Shown: positions 34,733 to 36,479 of the stretch, one piece after another
Numbering within the stretch: position 1 is the first letter of the stretch
Layout of the letters: each line of letters begins with the position of its first letter
Assembly: GCA_002890675.1 (NCBI GenBank)
Contig: PEFW01000028.1
Span: forward strand, 1-36,479
Direction of reading: 5' to 3'
Origin: Candidatus Methylaffinis lahnbergensis
GTDB lineage: Bacteria > Pseudomonadota > Alphaproteobacteria > Rhizobiales > Beijerinckiaceae
Length of the DNA stretch: 36,479 nucleotides
Made by a program: the position numbers and the translations under genes
Notes under the pieces: generated by a model
What the model saw: the letters and a program-made list of their open reading frames with translations, nothing else
Told to the model about the DNA's origin: nothing
The model's database searches: none

Positions 34733-34870
34733 TCATGTCCTGAGCCTCGAAATCGTGGCCATGCTGACGTTGTAAGATCGGGCGAGGTCTTTCAACGTGG
34801 CGCCCTCCGCGCGGCGCTGGCGGGCTTCCGCCTGCTGCTGGGGGGTGAGAGAAGGGGTGCGGCGGCTTTG
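34733..34870 (-). pseudogene. Serine recombinase (resolvase) C-terminal HTH fragment
   Basis: The minus strand reads RRTPSLTPQQQAEARQRRAE followed by LKDLARSYNVSMATISRL and a stop at 34733-34735. This is the C-terminal helix-turn-helix that resolvase/invertase proteins use to bind their site. The catalytic N-terminal domain, with its serine, is absent upstream. It is a leftover of a Tn3-like or related transposon. Confidence 0.6.
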
Positions 34871-35073
34871 TAGGCCGCGCCGAGCAAGCGCTCGCGATAG
34901 GCGTGCACATCCGCAATGCCTCCGCCCGTGGAACCTGCTAATGGTGAATACCGGTAAAATCCTCAGCATCGGACATTGAAAACACGCCGAGATCTGCGCG
35001 CGTTTTGTGGCCTCGCCCGGTGGAAGTCGTGGCCCGCTTGTCGAAGAATACTGGCTGAACGAGGCGCAGGCGC

Positions 35074-35145
35074 TCAGTGCGTAATCCAGTAGAGCTCGGC
35101 GGCGAAAATCCCGAAGACGGTTAGAAGGATTGCGAGTGGGATCAT
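35074..35145 (-). CDS. 23-aa membrane peptide coupled to upstream gene
   Basis: The peptide MIPLAILLTVFGIFAAELYW plus three residues is one hydrophobic helix with a charged Glu near its end. Its ATG overlaps the stop of the 100-aa gene as ATGA, which supports translation. Too short for family recognition. The stretch from 34871 to 35073 next to it holds nothing else I can support. Confidence 0.45.
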   Translation of the reverse strand: MIPLAILLTVFGIFAAELYWITH

Positions 35146-35444
35146 GGGGACTGCCGCTGCGGGGAGCTCATGATTATCCCGTGCCTGGCTTTGAAAACCC
35201 AAGTTGCCCGCCTTTTCGAGCGGCCTGCTTCTCGCGTGATTTCTTCTTTCTTCGTTTGCCGAGCGCGCCCTGCATAGCGGTCAAGCGCAGCGCAAAATTC
35301 GGTGGCGTTCTCCCACAACCATTCCTCTGTCTCGCAGACGGGACGCGGATGATGTGGCGCGAGTTCAGGGTGAGCGTCGGCAATCATCGCCAACACTTCG
35401 GCAATTGCTTTCGTCTTGCTATCACGGCGCGATGAATGGATCAT
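35142..35444 (-). CDS. Hypothetical accessory protein (100 aa)
   Basis: I do not recognise this protein. A GAGG eight bases before the ATG supports translation. The sequence is charged and helical: MIHSSRRDSKTKAIAEVLAM, IADAHPELAPHHPRPVCETE, EWLWENATEFCAALDRYAGR, with a basic tail ending SSPQRQSP. No membrane or signal segment. Its stop overlaps the start of a 23-aa membrane peptide. Both belong to a minus-strand cluster facing the integrated element. Confidence 0.6.
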   Translation of the reverse strand: MIHSSRRDSKTKAIAEVLAMIADAHPELAPHHPRPVCETEEWLWENATEFCAALDRYAGRARQTKKEEITREAGRSKRRATWVFKARHGIIMSSPQRQSP

Positions 35445-35558
35445 TGCTTTGCCTCGTTGTTTTAATACCTCACAATGTTTAATAGATAGTTGGTGTAAGG
35501 CGGTGTGTCGCCCCCTGAGTGGGGGGTGTGCGGCAGGGAGCCGCTTCCGGGGCGCCGG

Positions 35559-36092
35559 TCAATTGTGGCCGGCGAGCGAAAGGGCTTCGCCGCTGGAAAA
35601 TCGCGCCTCGAAATTGTGTTTGAAGGCCGCGGCCGCGTCGGTGCTCTCGATTACAATCAAATCATTGTCTTGCCGCTTGAGGCCGGAGGCTGAGAAATTC
35701 GCGGCGCCCGTGCGCAGCAATCGGCCGTCAATCTCATTAGCTCTTGAGGTGCATCGGCGCACCGTGCTCGCGTTTGGTGCGAATCTCAACGCCGGGCATC
35801 TCGGCAAGGTCCTGAAATGACCTTAGCAGGCTCGCGTTCGGCGAACTGCGATCCGTCAAGATAGATGCGCACCCTGACGTCGCGATCGGCGACTCGCGTG
35901 AGCGCTTGCATGACCGGCCAGTCAGTCAGGACATAGGCCGCAAGGTCCGACTTCGCGATTTGCGCTGTCGATCAGCGCCACGTCCACATGCCCAAGGTTT
36001 TCAGCCGGTGCATAGTGGATTGCGGGATCGGCATCGGCGCGGGCTGGCGTGAATAGGTAGAGAGTTGCGGCGACCAGAATTAGGCGTTTCAT
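35559..36092 (-). pseudogene. Phospholipase D-like nuclease (Nuc type), frameshifted
   Basis: Pieces in several frames make up a secreted single-HKD nuclease. A signal peptide (MKRLILVAATLYLFTPARAD, start at 36092) is followed by IHYAPAENLGHVDVALIDSA; after a first shift KSDLAAYVLTDWPVM and RVRIYLDGSQFAERE; after a second, LAEMPGVEIRTKRE and the start of the HKD motif (PMHLK); after a third, IDGRLLRTGAANFSASG and DNDLIVIES to the stop. The third shift lies within the H-x-K-x4-D motif itself. Endonucleases of this type occur on conjugative plasmids such as pKM101 (Nuc). Broken as read; if the shifts were sequencing errors it would be intact. Confidence 0.75.
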
Positions 36093-36147
36093 TTTGCATT
36101 CCGGTTGCGCTTCATGAGCCGGACGCCGGTTCGTCGCGAGGCGCCGG

Positions 36148-36306
36148 CTAGTTAATCAGCTCGACTACCAAGACCACAATGGCAGCCAGCACGGCGATAA
36201 GACCGACGAAAACAAGAGCAGTTCGTATTTTGCTCGGCCAAAGAAGCGCTAAGACGAGCAGCACAAGCAACACAAGCAGCAAAAAAATTCCAATGCGGTA
36301 GTACAT
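36148..36306 (-). CDS. 52-aa protein with two membrane segments
   Basis: From MYYRIGIFLLLVLLVLLVLA a first membrane helix runs to a short loop (LWPSKIRTA), followed by a second helix (LVFVGLIAVLAAIVVLVVEL) and a stop. GAGGTG lies ten bases upstream. The two-helix, basic-loop design suits a holin-like or small stress membrane protein; neither is proved. It overlaps a hydrophilic frame (36152-36385) in another register. Confidence 0.55.
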   Translation of the reverse strand: MYYRIGIFLLLVLLVLLVLALLWPSKIRTALVFVGLIAVLAAIVVLVVELIN

Positions 36307-36385
36307 CGCTTTCGCTCACCTCGATTTGCTTTTCCCTTTCGGCTTCGCGAGCCTGACGTTTGGTCTTCGCTATCGATCTAGTCAC
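36152..36385 (-). CDS. Possible 77-aa frame, overlaps the 52-aa protein
   Basis: A near-perfect AAGGAGGT lies four bases before the GTG at 36385, and the GTG overlaps a preceding TGA (GTGA). The first 30 residues are hydrophilic (TRSIAKTKRQAREAEREKQI); the rest is Cys-rich and unlike a protein, because there it runs out of register with the 52-aa membrane protein. Either only the first part was once coding or a frameshift has joined two genes. Confidence 0.3.
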   Translation of the reverse strand: MTRSIAKTKRQAREAEREKQIEVSESDVLPHWNFFAACVACAARLSASLAEQNTNCSCFRRSYRRAGCHCGLGSRAD

Positions 36386-36438
36386 CGCACCTCCTTGCTG
36401 CCAGCATAGTCCGCGATCGCGCCGAATGTCTTCGTCAT
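36382..36438 (-). CDS. Possible 18-aa peptide in coupled chain
   Basis: MTKTFGAIADYAGSKEVR has an ATG overlapping an upstream stop (ATGA) and a TGA overlapping the next GTG (GTGA). Only this tight packing supports it; it could be the C-terminal end of a longer, frameshifted gene. Confidence 0.25.
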   Translation of the reverse strand: MTKTFGAIADYAGSKEVR

Positions 36439-36479
36439 TCGACCTGCAAAAGCAGCGCGACAAGTTCGCTTTGGCGATG
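36435..36479 (-). CDS. C-terminal end of a gene running off the window
   Basis: Fourteen codons (HRQSELVALLLQVE) lead to a TGA that overlaps the next ATG. The gene would begin beyond the right edge of the window, so its identity cannot be read. Confidence 0.25.
   Translation of the reverse strand, partial: HRQSELVALLLQVE

Noticed and set aside
1..36479. CRISPR array or ribosomal RNA
   Set aside because: No regularly spaced repeats with unique spacers and no rRNA core sequences were seen; the only spaced repeats are the in-frame 90-base units and the short tandems listed.

Overview
The window looks like the chromosome of a GC-rich alphaproteobacterium of the order Hyphomicrobiales (Rhizobiales), possibly Beijerinckiaceae or Methylocystaceae. 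This rests on gene order and protein flavour: lptG-lptD-surA-pdxA-rsmA in one operon, thrB overlapping rnhA, a small membrane protein next to xerD, a PBP1-type gene coupled to DUF1214 and DUF1254 genes, and rplU-rpmA-GNAT. The genus is inference only.

Layout. 1-900 holds a dead IS630-family transposase. 1296-8093 is a minus-strand envelope and housekeeping operon (lptG, lptD, surA-like, pdxA, rsmA) joined by short gaps or overlaps. 8580-11752 is an emrAB-type efflux pair on the plus strand, sitting between lptG and pepA (12050-13642), where lptF would be expected. 13852-14991 is a broken, AT-rich phage tail-fibre-like remnant. 15337-18643 carries a secreted repeat protein, a DUF502 membrane protein, thrB and rnhA. 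18667-20111 has an IS630 scrap, xerD and a 47-aa membrane protein. 20444-24920 has a small conserved protein, then DUF1254, DUF1214 and a bifunctional penicillin-binding protein. 25906-27485 is rplU, rpmA and a GNAT acetyltransferase.

From about 27.6 kb the character changes. A P4-type integrase (27835-29103) starts a compact plus-strand module: integrase, a 230-aa unknown protein, a small HTH protein, a primase-TOPRIM/DUF3631 helicase fusion and a TubC-N-like protein. Most of its genes overlap by 4 bases. The 3' end of the primase-helicase gene carries five copies of a GTCACGG/CCGTGAC heptamer in 129 bases, which looks like an iteron-type replication origin. I read this as a satellite-like integrative element that replicates with its own primase.

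From 33.9 to 36.5 kb lies a graveyard plus a second, minus-strand accessory cluster. It contains a frameshifted conserved hypothetical, a truncated GSGR-type protein, a resolvase C-terminal HTH scrap, a signal-peptide phospholipase-D-like nuclease with three frameshifts, and several very small proteins linked by ATGA or GTGA overlaps. Two of these (23 and 52 aa) are hydrophobic membrane peptides.

I saw no tRNA, rRNA or CRISPR array. No functional claim here was checked by database search; family names come from motif recognition.
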